NCBI GenBank assembly: GCA_025757845.1 | Contig: CP107211.1 | Span: 930,001 to 994,000, forward strand | Length of the DNA: 64,000 bases | Direction: 5' to 3' | Origin: Oscillospiraceae bacterium | GTDB taxonomy: Bacteria; Bacillota; Clostridia; Oscillospirales; Ruminococcaceae | In this document: positions 15,505 through 23,900 of the stretch, in pieces | Numbering within the stretch: position 1 is the first letter of the stretch | Layout of the letters: each line of letters starts with the position of its first letter | The notes under the pieces: model-generated | The model's input: only the letters and a program-made list of their open reading frames with translations | The model's database searches: none | Told to the model about the DNA's origin: nothing | Program-made: the position numbers and the translations under genes

Positions 15505-18441
15505 TCATCGGCGCTGGCGGCGGGCCTTGTCGGCCTCCCAGCGGGCTTCCCGCTGCTGTGCGGCGGCGGTATCGTGGCCATTGTAGAAGTTCTGGGTGAT
15601 GTTTGTGTCACCCTCGCGGTGGTAGCTGTTGGCGGCTGCGGCCACACGGGCCGTGCCGGACGCGGCCACGGTGCTGCCCAGCCGCATGTTGTCCGAGAGG
15701 ACCAGCGTGCCCGCCTGCCGGATCATGTCGGCAAGGGCGGCGTTGGTCTTTTCCAGCGCCTTGGTGTTGGCGTTGATGGCGTCCTCCAGGCTGCCGGTGC
15801 CGGTGGAGATGTCGATGTCTCCGCTGATGCCGCCGGAACCAGACCCGCCGGAAGCGCTGCCACCGCCGGTGCTGGGCGGGCTCTTTCTGGAGGCACCGAG
15901 GCTTGCGCAGATGGCCGCGATGGCCACGCCCAGCGCCACGGCAGCACCCGCCACGATCACGCCCATGGGGATGCCGAACACGGTCGCATTCAGGGCGGAG
16001 GCGATGGCGGTCATCATGCCCTCAAAGGCCGCACCGATGGTGCCCACCATGGAGCCCACGCCCGCGTAGATGGCGGGGAAACTGGACAGCAGCCCGCCGG
16101 ACAGGCCCTGGCTGATGGCCAGCGCGGCGCTGCTCAAGGGTGCTTTCAGCCCCTGGAAGATGCCGGTGAGCTGGGTGCCGAGGTTCTTGGCCTGCGTCCA
16201 GACCTCGCCAAAGCCGGAGGTCAGGCCCTTGCAGATCTGGGCACCGATGTCGATGCCCTTCTGCACGAGGGCTGTCTGAGCGTTGCCCAGCGCCTCGTTG
16301 AGCTTGTCCACCAGACCGAGGGCAAAGCTGTTGACCTGCTTCTTCTGGTCGGCGGTCAGGCCGCCGTAGATGGCATTTGCCGCCCACAGGCCGATGGACT
16401 TCCAGTCCTTGTTCTTGACGGCTGTATAGAGGTTGTCGAAGGTGCCCAGCAGGCCGGTGTCGGCGTGGGTCTGCAGCTCCTTCCACAGGTCATCGAAGCT
16501 CTTGATGGATGCCTCTTTGATGGTCTCGGCCACCTCTTCGGTGCCGTCGGCGGCAATGGTCTTGACCCGCTCCACCGTGACCAGCGCCCCGTCCACTACG
16601 TCATCGTAAGTCTGGGTGATGACCCGCTTCTGGGTCTCGGTGCCGTCGGTCAGGGTCTCGGTCACCGTCTTGGTGCTGGTCTGGATGCCGTCCACGATGC
16701 CGGAGGTGGTGGCGGTGATGGTCTTGGCCACCTCCCGCACCGTCTCCATGGTCTGCTTGACGGTTTTTTTGCCCTTCTCGCCCACCTCGGTGATGGTCTT
16801 GATGTCCTTGAGCACGCCGTCCACCATCTGGCGGGACGTCTCGGTGATGACCTGTTTTTGCTGGGCCTTGCCGTTGGACAGGGTCTCGGTGACGTTTTCG
16901 GTGGTGCGGGTGATCTTGCCGTCGATTTCGGTCGTGGTGTCCGAGATGGACTTGACCACTTCGGCAGCAGCTTCCTTCGTGGCCTTGCTGGCTTTCTTGG
17001 CTCCGCTGGCGATGGCCGGGTAAGGATTCGCAGCTGTCTGGCTCCCGGCGCGGCTGCTGCCGTTGCCGGAGCTGCTTGTGCCCTTCGGCACCCATCCGTT
17101 GTCATCGTCCCATTCGAGGTCTTTATGGGAGTTGTTCCAGTTTTTCTGATTGCGCTTCTGCGTGTAATTTTGGCGCGAAGCCGCGTAAGCGCTATTATAA
17201 GCATCCACCGCAGCCGCTGCACCCTGCGGTAAAGCGGCAAGTGCGGCAGCAATACCACGGATGGACGACATCAGCATGTTAAGCGTTGTCAACACACTGT
17301 TCACTGCGAAATCGGTAGCAGAATGCAACCAATTCATGCAGATGTTCCAACCGGAACGGAACGTTTCACTGCTCTTATATGCTGTGATGAGCCCCGCCGT
17401 CAGAGCGGCAAATGCAGCTACTGCCAGCCCTATCGGATTTGCTGCAACCACACTGTTCAGTGCAGCCATTGCAACTTTGAAAACGCCTGCGCCAGCGGCG
17501 GCCTGTAGATTTGCCGTGTTCAATGCGGTAACAGCCAATTTCTGTGCAGTGGTAACCACCGTTGTTGCCGCAATGGTTGCTTTATACCCGGCGAACGCCG
17601 CGCCCGCAGCCGCGACCACCGACGCGGCAATGCCGATGGTGTCCTTGAGCTGGTCCATCTTCTCGTCACTGTCGAGGAAGGAGGTGATCACGTCGTTGAG
17701 CTTCACCACAAGGTCGCCCAGCGCCGCAAACAGCCCGCTGGTCAGCTCGCCGGTCAGGGCGGCCACGTTATCCTTCAGGGTGGACATGCGGCCGCTGAAG
17801 GTCTGGCTGGCTTCCAGCATGCCGTTGTAAAATTGCCCGCCCTCACTAGTGGCGGCCTGCACTGCATACTGCAGCTCTTCAAAGCTGACCCTGCCGTCCG
17901 AGATGCGCTTGTACAGGTCGGACATGCTCTCGCCGGTGGCGTCACAGATCTGGTTCAGCGGGTTAAAGCCCGCGTCGATCATCATGTTAACGTTTTCCAG
18001 CGTGACCTTCTGGGCACTGGACATTTTGCCGTAGGCACGCACCAGCGTCTGCAGCTTGTCCGCATTGCCAAGGGAGATATCGCCCAGCTGCTTCAGCACG
18101 CCGGTGGTGTCATCGGCGGCAATGCCGAACTGTAAAAGGGTCTGGGTGCCCTCGGTCAGGTCGGACAGGGCAAAGGGCGTGGATGCCGCCATCTTGCGCA
18201 GCTCGGAAAGCTTGGCGGCGGCCAGTTCCTCGTTGCCCAGCATGACCTTGAAGTTGGTCAGGTAGCTTTCCATGCTGGCGTTGTAGTCCACGCCGCTCTG
18301 GACCACCTTGCCCAGTTCCGATGCGGCCTTTTTTGCAAAGTCCGCGATCATGTTTCCGGCGGCAACGGTCCACTTGCTGGTGCTCTTTTCCGCCGGGTCG
18401 CTGTTGAGCCTTACTTCGCCGGTGATGCTGAAATCTGCCAT
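15505..18441 (-). CDS. Phage tail tape measure protein
   Basis: 978 residues, setting tail length; start at 18441 after GAGAGGTGG. The N-terminal part has the tape-measure block (YLTNFKVMLGNEELAAAKL, STPFALSDLTEGTQTLLQFG). Hydrophobic segments follow near 265-300 and 325-360. From about 505 to 665 there is a duplicated module (TETLSNGKAQQKQVITET versus TETLTDGTETQKRVITQT), then more hydrophobic segments near 825-850. The DNA at about 17110-17620 uses more AT-rich codons than either flank, which suggests a mosaic exchange within the gene. Confidence 0.9.
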   Translation of the reverse strand: MADFSITGEVRLNSDPAEKSTSKWTVAAGNMIADFAKKAASELGKVVQSGVDYNASMESYLTNFKVMLGNEELAAAKLSELRKMAASTPFALSDLTEGTQTLLQFGIAADDTTGVLKQLGDISLGNADKLQTLVRAYGKMSSAQKVTLENVNMMIDAGFNPLNQICDATGESMSDLYKRISDGRVSFEELQYAVQAATSEGGQFYNGMLEASQTFSGRMSTLKDNVAALTGELTSGLFAALGDLVVKLNDVITSFLDSDEKMDQLKDTIGIAASVVAAAGAAFAGYKATIAATTVVTTAQKLAVTALNTANLQAAAGAGVFKVAMAALNSVVAANPIGLAVAAFAALTAGLITAYKSSETFRSGWNICMNWLHSATDFAVNSVLTTLNMLMSSIRGIAAALAALPQGAAAAVDAYNSAYAASRQNYTQKRNQKNWNNSHKDLEWDDDNGWVPKGTSSSGNGSSRAGSQTAANPYPAIASGAKKASKATKEAAAEVVKSISDTTTEIDGKITRTTENVTETLSNGKAQQKQVITETSRQMVDGVLKDIKTITEVGEKGKKTVKQTMETVREVAKTITATTSGIVDGIQTSTKTVTETLTDGTETQKRVITQTYDDVVDGALVTVERVKTIAADGTEEVAETIKEASIKSFDDLWKELQTHADTGLLGTFDNLYTAVKNKDWKSIGLWAANAIYGGLTADQKKQVNSFALGLVDKLNEALGNAQTALVQKGIDIGAQICKGLTSGFGEVWTQAKNLGTQLTGIFQGLKAPLSSAALAISQGLSGGLLSSFPAIYAGVGSMVGTIGAAFEGMMTAIASALNATVFGIPMGVIVAGAAVALGVAIAAICASLGASRKSPPSTGGGSASGGSGSGGISGDIDISTGTGSLEDAINANTKALEKTNAALADMIRQAGTLVLSDNMRLGSTVAASGTARVAAAANSYHREGDTNITQNFYNGHDTAAAQQREARWEADKARRQRR

Positions 18442-18484
18442 GTGTCCACCTCTCATTCAGAGCGCGGGCACAAGGGCACAGGCT

Positions 18485-18613
18485 TTACAGTTTGATCTCT
18501 ACCTCCTGTTTGCAGGAGGGATTTTTGCATTTGACCCACACGCCGGATGCCGTGGCCGTGCGCACCGCCCATACGGGCAGGGGCCTGCCGCAGTAGGGGC
18601 AGGGCACCGGCAC
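18485..18613 (-). CDS. Small zinc-ribbon phage protein
   Basis: About 42 residues if it starts at the GTG at 18613 beside the stop of the Gp15-like gene; a longer version from 18682 would overlap that gene. Two CxxC-type knuckles (CPYCGRPLP and CKNPSCKQ) spaced about 20 residues apart predict one zinc site, like Com-type or rubredoxin-like fingers. Role in tail assembly unknown. The start codon is uncertain. Confidence 0.55.
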   Translation of the reverse strand: MPVPCPYCGRPLPVWAVRTATASGVWVKCKNPSCKQEVEIKL

Positions 18614-18617
18614 CCGC

Positions 18618-19217
18618 TCAGTGCCGGAAGCGGGCCAGGAATGCCGCGTCGTGTTCGGCAACGGTCTGGGCAACGGCGGCACCCCCTCTCAAGGCGGCAG
18701 GCAGAGCAAAGCGCTCTTTCAGTGCGGCGTAATGCTCCCGCATGCTGCCCTCGTAGTCGTCCAGATCCATGGTGCGCCAGTTTATGATCTTGGCCATGAG
18801 GGTATCTTCCGGCAGGGCGGCGAACAATGCCCGGAACCGGAACCAGTGCAGTTTTGCGGTGGTCAGGTCGATGCAGTAGGCCTGCTGGAACGCCGCCACG
18901 ATGTAGGGCGCGTCACACCGGTAGTCGAACGCCGGGCCGGTGTCGGGCCTGCTGGCAGGCTTTGCCGCTGCTGGCTCTGCGGCCTGTTCTCCGGCGCAGT
19001 AAAACTCGATGAGCCAGCTGTATTTTTCCTGCAAGTCGGAGGGCGAAAAACGCTCGGTGTAGAACTGCCCACACAGCTGCAGGGCAAAGGCCACCGGGTC
19101 AGCCTCGACCTCTCCATGGCTGTAGGCAGCGGACAGCCGCACCATGTGCCGGAAGTCCGGGTCAATGCGCCTGCCGTGCCATACGGTGGGTAGGGCGTCC
19201 GTCAGCAGGTCAGTCAT
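18618..19217 (-). CDS. Bacteriophage Gp15-like tail assembly protein
   Basis: 199 residues. N-terminal MTDLLTDALPTVWHGRRIDP and C-terminal TTAKLHWFRFRALFAALP are hallmarks of the Gp15 family, which lies just upstream of tape measure genes. It overlaps the previous gene by eight bases. Probable tail assembly chaperone. Confidence 0.78.
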   Translation of the reverse strand: MTDLLTDALPTVWHGRRIDPDFRHMVRLSAAYSHGEVEADPVAFALQLCGQFYTERFSPSDLQEKYSWLIEFYCAGEQAAEPAAAKPASRPDTGPAFDYRCDAPYIVAAFQQAYCIDLTTAKLHWFRFRALFAALPEDTLMAKIINWRTMDLDDYEGSMREHYAALKERFALPAALRGGAAVAQTVAEHDAAFLARFRH

Positions 19218-19725
19218 CCAGCGCCGCCAGCTCTGCCAGCAGGGCCTTGCGGCGGGCGGCCTTGTCCACCCGCTCCACCATCCGGGCGGCGGGCGGCTGT
19301 GCCGGGAAGCTCACAGGCTGCTGGCTGACGATACGCCCCGCCGTCTGGGTGCGCTGCTGTGCTTTTGCCGCTGCCCGGCGCTGCTTCCGGTTCATGGGCT
19401 GGGGCTTGGGGATGCGGCTGGTATAGCGCTGCTTTTCGGCCATACAGGCCTCGTTGATGGCGTCCAGCACGTCATAGATGGGCGCTGCATCGTTTTCATC
19501 CAGACCCAGCCGGGCAGAGGCGCCCGCGCCAAGGATCTCGTCAATGCAGGCCATCACGAGACGCGCCTGTGCACGCATATGGTCGCCCAGACGCACGCCG
19601 CCACGGTTGAAGCGTTCCTTTTCGGCCCGGCCCGCCTGCTGCATCCGCTCGTTGGCATCCTCAAAGCGGTCCATGTCGTTGGCGTTCAGCACGGAAAAGT
19701 TGAATTCCTGTCCACAAATAACCAT
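19210..19725 (-). CDS. Phage tail assembly protein of unknown family
   Basis: 171 residues between the tail tube gene and the Gp15-like gene, where the first tail chaperone is normally encoded. The N-terminal 100 residues are helical (NANDMDRFEDANERMQQAG); the C-terminal 60 are basic and low in complexity (MNRKQRRAAAKAQQR). No frameshift signal was identified that would fuse it to the next gene. Confidence 0.6.
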   Translation of the reverse strand: MVICGQEFNFSVLNANDMDRFEDANERMQQAGRAEKERFNRGGVRLGDHMRAQARLVMACIDEILGAGASARLGLDENDAAPIYDVLDAINEACMAEKQRYTSRIPKPQPMNRKQRRAAAKAQQRTQTAGRIVSQQPVSFPAQPPAARMVERVDKAARRKALLAELAALDD

Positions 19726-19787
19726 TTTCTGGCTCCTTTCGTTGCGCCGTGCCCCGGTGCTGCCCCGGGGAGAACTGTTTCACGGCA

Positions 19788-19820
19788 TAAAAAATCCCCG
19801 TTCCGGGCGGAGCGGGGAAA
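19788..19820 (-). terminator. Terminator after the tail tube gene
   Basis: On the minus strand TTTCCCCG and CGGGGATTTTTT enclose a 12-base loop. It probably lowers transcription beyond the abundant tail tube gene. Confidence 0.75.
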
Positions 19821-19829
19821 GAGAAAACG

Positions 19830-20369
19830 TCAGGCCTTGACGGCGTTGCCGCCTGCCGCGCTCTGGGTCGCAGTCAGGTAGTCAAACGTGCCCGGCACGC
19901 CAATGCTCTTGACGTCGCAGGCAAAGGTGGCCGGGGAACCGGCGGCACCGCCCACGTCGCTGGTGACGACCAGCGTACAGCTGCCCTTCTCGCCCTTGCC
20001 GGTGCGCAGGCTGAAGTAGATGTACGGCACAATGACATCGCTGCCGGTGCCGAACACGATCTTGCGGGACAGCAGGAAATCCTGGAACGCGTCACCCACG
20101 CAGCGGTTGCCGTTCACCGACAGGGTGCGCTGCACAGCGCTCTTGGTGTCGGTGGGGCCGGTGCGGATGAAGGTGTCGGAGTTGGTGGAGGCATTCAGCG
20201 CACCGCTGTGCTCCTTGACGTGGTCGGCGCAGACGATCCAGGCGGATTCCTTGGTCTGCTTGGCGCTCTCGGTCTGGACGGCAAACACGAAATCGTCCGC
20301 CGTCTCGATGCCGGTATAGGACGCGCTGGGCGTGATGCCGGACTTGGTAATGGCTTCTGCTACGGTCAT
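19830..20369 (-). CDS. Phage major tail (tube) protein
   Basis: 179 residues, beta-rich, starting MTVAEAITKSGITPSASYTG. Composition and position between head-tail genes and tail chaperones fit the tail tube protein. The following terminator is common after highly expressed tail tube genes. Family call rests mainly on context. Confidence 0.7.
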   Translation of the reverse strand: MTVAEAITKSGITPSASYTGIETADDFVFAVQTESAKQTKESAWIVCADHVKEHSGALNASTNSDTFIRTGPTDTKSAVQRTLSVNGNRCVGDAFQDFLLSRKIVFGTGSDVIVPYIYFSLRTGKGEKGSCTLVVTSDVGGAAGSPATFACDVKSIGVPGTFDYLTATQSAAGGNAVKA

Positions 20370-20382
20370 AGCAAAACTCCTT

Positions 20383-20826
20383 TCATTTGGGCTGGTAGTA
20401 GGTCAGGCGCAGCTGCATCTGCATCCGGCAGCTGCCCGCGCTGCTGGTGACGATGTAGCCGGTGGAGGTGACGGACACGCCGAGGGGCTGGCGGGGCGCT
20501 TCCAGCGCAGGCAGGTGGTGGCAGTCGTTCTGCGCCAGCACCCAGTCGGTGAGCTGCTCAAAAAAGCCGCTGTTCTGGATGGCCAGCACGTCCGCCTCGC
20601 CGTACTCCCGCCGGGACAAAAAGAGGTAGTTCTTCGCCATGTCCCGCCCGGAAAAATACTCGGTCAGGACCGGGTCGCCGGGGCTGTCCTCGATGGAAAA
20701 GGCGGTGGCGTCCTCATCCAGTCCCGCAATGCGGAACGCGGCCCCGGTAGCTTCCTGCTCCTCCGCGATGAGCGGGCAGCTCTTGAGCCACGCCCGCAGG
20801 GCGGCAATGGTGGGTTTCTCGCTCAT
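20383..20826 (-). CDS. Phage minor capsid/tail terminator-like protein
   Basis: Start at 20826 overlaps the preceding stop (ATGA). 147 residues with IAALRAWLKSCPLI at the N-terminus and a C-terminal TSSAGSCRMQMQLRLTYYQ beta pair, resembling minor capsid proteins that act in head-tail joining or tail termination. It immediately precedes the tail tube gene, the usual tail-terminator place. Confidence 0.6.
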   Translation of the reverse strand: MSEKPTIAALRAWLKSCPLIAEEQEATGAAFRIAGLDEDATAFSIEDSPGDPVLTEYFSGRDMAKNYLFLSRREYGEADVLAIQNSGFFEQLTDWVLAQNDCHHLPALEAPRQPLGVSVTSTGYIVTSSAGSCRMQMQLRLTYYQPK

Positions 20827-21278
20827 AAGTGTCCCATCCCTCCCCAGAAGGTCGTGACAGCCCGCGCACCGTAAAGGGCGAGGTGCTCTCCGACGTCCGC
20901 CAGGGCACGCTGGCCCCAGTAGGAGCCGCGCAGACCGGTCTCTCCGTGCAGGCAAGTGCCCTGCTCATGCAGGTAATACTGCTTGCGTGCATAGGGCGCG
21001 TCATACACCAGCAGGCCCTCGTCATACTTGCTGGCGAGGTTCACGCTGTTCTTCAGGGTGCCGGTGGCAAAGGGCACATAGCTGTCGATCAGCTTGGCCG
21101 CTTCCTGTGCGAGGGCATACTGTGCCTTTTGCAGAGCGGCGGTTTTCTCCGCGCCGAAGTCCGGCCGCCACGACAGCTGCATCTGGATGCCGTCTGTCTG
21201 ATACCGGAACCCATCCGGCGGGTCAAACTTCGGTTTTGCCGACGGGGCAACGGGCCCGAACGGGATCATTTCGCTCAT
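20823..21278 (-). CDS. Phage minor capsid / head-tail joining protein (HK97 gp10-like position)
   Basis: 151 residues from the ATG at 21278; another ATG at 21299 would overlap the previous gene. The block AAKLIDSYVPFATGTLKNSV and the later YARKQYYLHEQG match minor capsid proteins that sit at the head-tail neck. Confidence 0.68.
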   Translation of the reverse strand: MSEMIPFGPVAPSAKPKFDPPDGFRYQTDGIQMQLSWRPDFGAEKTAALQKAQYALAQEAAKLIDSYVPFATGTLKNSVNLASKYDEGLLVYDAPYARKQYYLHEQGTCLHGETGLRGSYWGQRALADVGEHLALYGARAVTTFWGGMGHL

Positions 21279-21282
21279 GTTC

Positions 21283-21684
21283 TCAGCTCCCTTCCACATG
21301 CCAGTGCGGCAGCAGCGGTTCCCGGTTGTCCGAGATGGCCGACACGGTGCAGCACTGGTGCGTTTTTTCGAGGCGGGCGTACTCTTCGGCGGTCAGGGTG
21401 CGCACAGCGCCCTGCACCAGCTTCCAGCCGCGTTTCAGCGTCCAGTGCCTGCGCTTTTCGGCGGCAGGCAGCGTCGCCCACTGGGCATAGGGCAGATAGC
21501 CCTGCGTGCACAGCCCCGCCGGGATGCGCACATGGGTGGTGCGTTCCGGATCCTTGGCGGTGCCGGAGCCGGACGTGGAGCGACATTCCCGCCAGCTGCA
21601 GGCCGGGAAGGCCCAGCATACCGGCGTGTCGGTCTCGGTTTTGGTGTCGTGGATGAGGTTGACCACGGTGACAGTGCCCTGCAT
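21283..21684 (-). CDS. Phage head-closure-region protein, unknown family
   Basis: 133 residues, starting MQGTVTVVNLIHDTKTETDT. It has a core rich in Trp and Cys (CWAFPACSWREC). Located between the connector and the neck protein, where head-tail stoppers lie. The ATG overlaps the preceding TGA by one base. Confidence 0.6.
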   Translation of the reverse strand: MQGTVTVVNLIHDTKTETDTPVCWAFPACSWRECRSTSGSGTAKDPERTTHVRIPAGLCTQGYLPYAQWATLPAAEKRRHWTLKRGWKLVQGAVRTLTAEEYARLEKTHQCCTVSAISDNREPLLPHWHVEGS

Positions 21685-22058
21685 CAGAAGCACCCCCTGT
21701 ACAGCAGGCCGTGGGGGTCTGCGCCAAGAGCGTTTTCCAGGACGTGCCACGCTTCCGTGCGCACCGCTGCGGACAGGCTGCTGTTTGCCGAAAAGCTCAC
21801 GCTCCATCCGTCGTTGGAGACGCTCTGTGCGCCCGGTGCAGCACCCACAGCCAGCTGGGCAGCCAGCAGATCCACGATCTGGGCGCAGGCATCCGCCAGC
21901 ATCTGGCGGCAGCTCTCGCACACGGCGGCGTGGGCTTCTGCCCGGCCAAAGGTGGCGCTGTCGATCAGGCGAGACGCCCGGCTGCACAGCACCCCGAAGG
22001 CCGCTTCCGGCGCCGTACCGCCCGCCGCCTGGTATTCGTCATAGGTACAATACAGCAT
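21684..22058 (-). CDS. Phage head-tail connector/adaptor-like protein
   Basis: 124 residues. Starts MLYCTYDEYQAAGG and contains CSRASRLIDSATFGR, the helical pattern of gp6-like head-tail adaptors. It lies directly after the major capsid gene. It would bind the portal ring after DNA packaging. Confidence 0.72.
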   Translation of the reverse strand: MLYCTYDEYQAAGGTAPEAAFGVLCSRASRLIDSATFGRAEAHAAVCESCRQMLADACAQIVDLLAAQLAVGAAPGAQSVSNDGWSVSFSANSSLSAAVRTEAWHVLENALGADPHGLLYRGCF

Positions 22059-22072
22059 GGCAGCTCCTTTCC

Positions 22073-22891
22073 TTAGGCGTGCTTCTTGACGAGGATGGCG
22101 GCGGCCTTGGTCACCTTGTAGGCGTAGACCTTACGGCCCTGCACGGCAGATGCGCCGATGAAGTCGCCGGAGCCGGAGAGATCCTGCAGGTGGACGGGAA
22201 CGGCCCACTCGTCGATGACGGCGAACCAGTTGGGATGACCGGCCACATACTCGACGTTCTCGCCCAGGGTGGAATCCTCGAACACGGTGTAGCCTGCGAT
22301 CTTGCCCACAGCGCCGGTCTGAACGACTGCGTCACCCAGGTCGGAAGCCTTGATGAACTCGGGGCTCTTCAGAAGCAGGCCGTAGGTGTCCGGGGAGACC
22401 AGCAGCCAGCGGCCTGCAGTGGGCACGCCGATGGAGGACTGCTGGGTGCGAGCATTCACGATGTTGGCGTAGATGGTCTTTTCGGTCAGGGCGGTGGTAT
22501 TGCCGAAGGCAGTGCCTGCGGTGGTCAGCTCCACGGAGCCGTCAGAATCCATCTGCAGGCCCAGAGAGTAACCGGCGCTGTCCAGGCGGTCGGCAACCAG
22601 ATCACCGGGAACGCTCTCTGCATCGAAACCATCGATGATCTCGTTCACTGCCTTGTCGTGGTCGATGTTGACGGTGAGGTAGGTGGTGTCGCCGCTGGTC
22701 TGCTTTGCGCCCTTGACCTTGTCGTAGTCGTTCACAACCACCTCAGTGTCACGGACAGGGACCTTGACGGAACCGGCCTTGGGGCTGCCCTCGTAGCGGT
22801 TGTTGCAGATCACGCCGACTTTCTTCACCAGCGTCTTGCGCAGCTTGAGGTCGACCAGATTGGAATAGCGGACCTGTGCTTCATGTGCCAT
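22073..22891 (-). CDS. Phage major capsid protein
   Basis: 272 residues, with AKAGSVKVPVRDTEVVVNDY near the N-terminus omitted here except for its core VKVPVRD, and the block GVPTAGRWLLVSPDTYGLLL typical of P22-coat/HK97-fold capsids. It directly follows the scaffold gene. Strong codon bias and a good ribosome site (AAAGGATA) fit high expression. Confidence 0.85.
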   Translation of the reverse strand: MAHEAQVRYSNLVDLKLRKTLVKKVGVICNNRYEGSPKAGSVKVPVRDTEVVVNDYDKVKGAKQTSGDTTYLTVNIDHDKAVNEIIDGFDAESVPGDLVADRLDSAGYSLGLQMDSDGSVELTTAGTAFGNTTALTEKTIYANIVNARTQQSSIGVPTAGRWLLVSPDTYGLLLKSPEFIKASDLGDAVVQTGAVGKIAGYTVFEDSTLGENVEYVAGHPNWFAVIDEWAVPVHLQDLSGSGDFIGASAVQGRKVYAYKVTKAAAILVKKHA

Positions 22892-22907
22892 AAGAATATC
22901 CTTTCTC

Positions 22908-23468
22908 TCATTCGATGTTGATATCGGGGTTCATCTTCTTGAAGGCAGCGGTCACGGGGTCAACATCCCCGGCGGGCGGGGTGCCATGCTCTTTGCCGCT
23001 GGAAACGTGAACGGAACCAGCGCCGCCCTCTGCCGCCTCGCCAAAGGCCCAGGGGTTCGCCTTTGCGGCTTCCTCCAGCGCCTTGGAGATATCGGTGGAA
23101 CGGTCCTTGGAACCCTTGAGGGCATCCAGATCCAGCAGTGCCCGGACTGCCTTGACGCTGCGGCCCTTGGCTCCCAGAATGGCGGTGTTCAGGGCATTGT
23201 CAAAGGCAAAGCCCTCAGCCTGAGCCTGCATATCGCCCTTGAGCTTTGCCAGTTCGGCCTCGTACTCCTCGGGCTTCTTCTTGCCATCAAAGGCGGCAAG
23301 GCCGTCCTGGGCAGTCTTGAGCTGGGTCTGAGCGTTTTCCAGCTGGCTCTTGTACTGCTCGGCGGCAGTCTTTTCCCGGTTGACATCGTTGCCGTTCTCG
23401 GCCATGATCCAGTTCAGCTGCTCCTCGGTAATGCCTGGGATCTGTTTCTTCACGTCTTCACGCTTCAT
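22908..23468 (-). CDS. Phage scaffolding protein (GP20-like)
   Basis: 186 residues. N-terminal MKREDVKKQIPGITEEQLNW, then a long coiled coil with KKPEEYEAELAKLK, and a disordered tail ending MNPDINIE. This is the GP20 scaffold layout; it guides capsid assembly and is then lost. A truncated relative is found at 52112-52406. Confidence 0.88.
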   Translation of the reverse strand: MKREDVKKQIPGITEEQLNWIMAENGNDVNREKTAAEQYKSQLENAQTQLKTAQDGLAAFDGKKKPEEYEAELAKLKGDMQAQAEGFAFDNALNTAILGAKGRSVKAVRALLDLDALKGSKDRSTDISKALEEAAKANPWAFGEAAEGGAGSVHVSSGKEHGTPPAGDVDPVTAAFKKMNPDINIE

Positions 23469-23565
23469 GGGATAAACTCCTTTCGTTTGGGACAGACCAC
23501 AGTTTGTTTACGCTGTTCTCTGTCAGCAATCGGTCTTTGGGCAGGGTACGCACTGCCCTCTGCGA

Positions 23566-23641
23566 TGGCACCGTTTGCAGGGCTTGGACCTGCGGCATCC
23601 GGTTTTGGAGACCGGCGCTCTTCCATCTGAGCTAAAACGGT
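23566..23641 (-). tRNA. Prophage tRNA-Trp (anticodon CCA), CCA encoded, unusual T-loop
   Basis: Minus strand: acceptor ACCGTTT/AAACGGT, D-arm GCTC/GAGC, anticodon loop CTCCAAA on CCGGT/ACCGG, T-stem GCAGG/CCTGC, discriminator G and encoded CCA. The T-loop reads TCCAAGC instead of TTCAAGC, so position 55 is C, not T. It lies inside the head operon between the scaffold gene and a small ORF. Confidence 0.88.
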
Positions 23642-23696
23642 ATGAAAAAAGCGCCCCTGCTCAAACGAGCAAAGACGCTTGCGGTATTTGGTTGTA

Positions 23697-23900
23697 TCAG
23701 TAGTCCCGGAAGGGGCAGGCCTCACAGATTTTCTTCCAGTCGGGCTTCACCTTGAACCGGGCAGGAATACAGCTGTCAATGACAGCTTGATTTTCCATGC
23801 AATCAATGGGGTCTGTCCAATCGTCTACCAGCGGGCACTTGACGCTTGCGGCGGTTCCGGTTTCATCCGGTCTGTATTCTACATTACCCAAGAAGGCCAT
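23697..23900 (-). CDS. Small Cys-containing phage protein (67 aa)
   Basis: Start at 23900 with AAGGAGATG upstream, overlapping the minor head gene stop. Four Cys occur (KCPLVDDW, DCMEN, SCIPA, ICEACPF), possibly a metal site. Found between minor head protein and tRNA-Trp. Family and role not recognised. Confidence 0.6.
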   Translation of the reverse strand: MAFLGNVEYRPDETGTAASVKCPLVDDWTDPIDCMENQAVIDSCIPARFKVKPDWKKICEACPFRDY

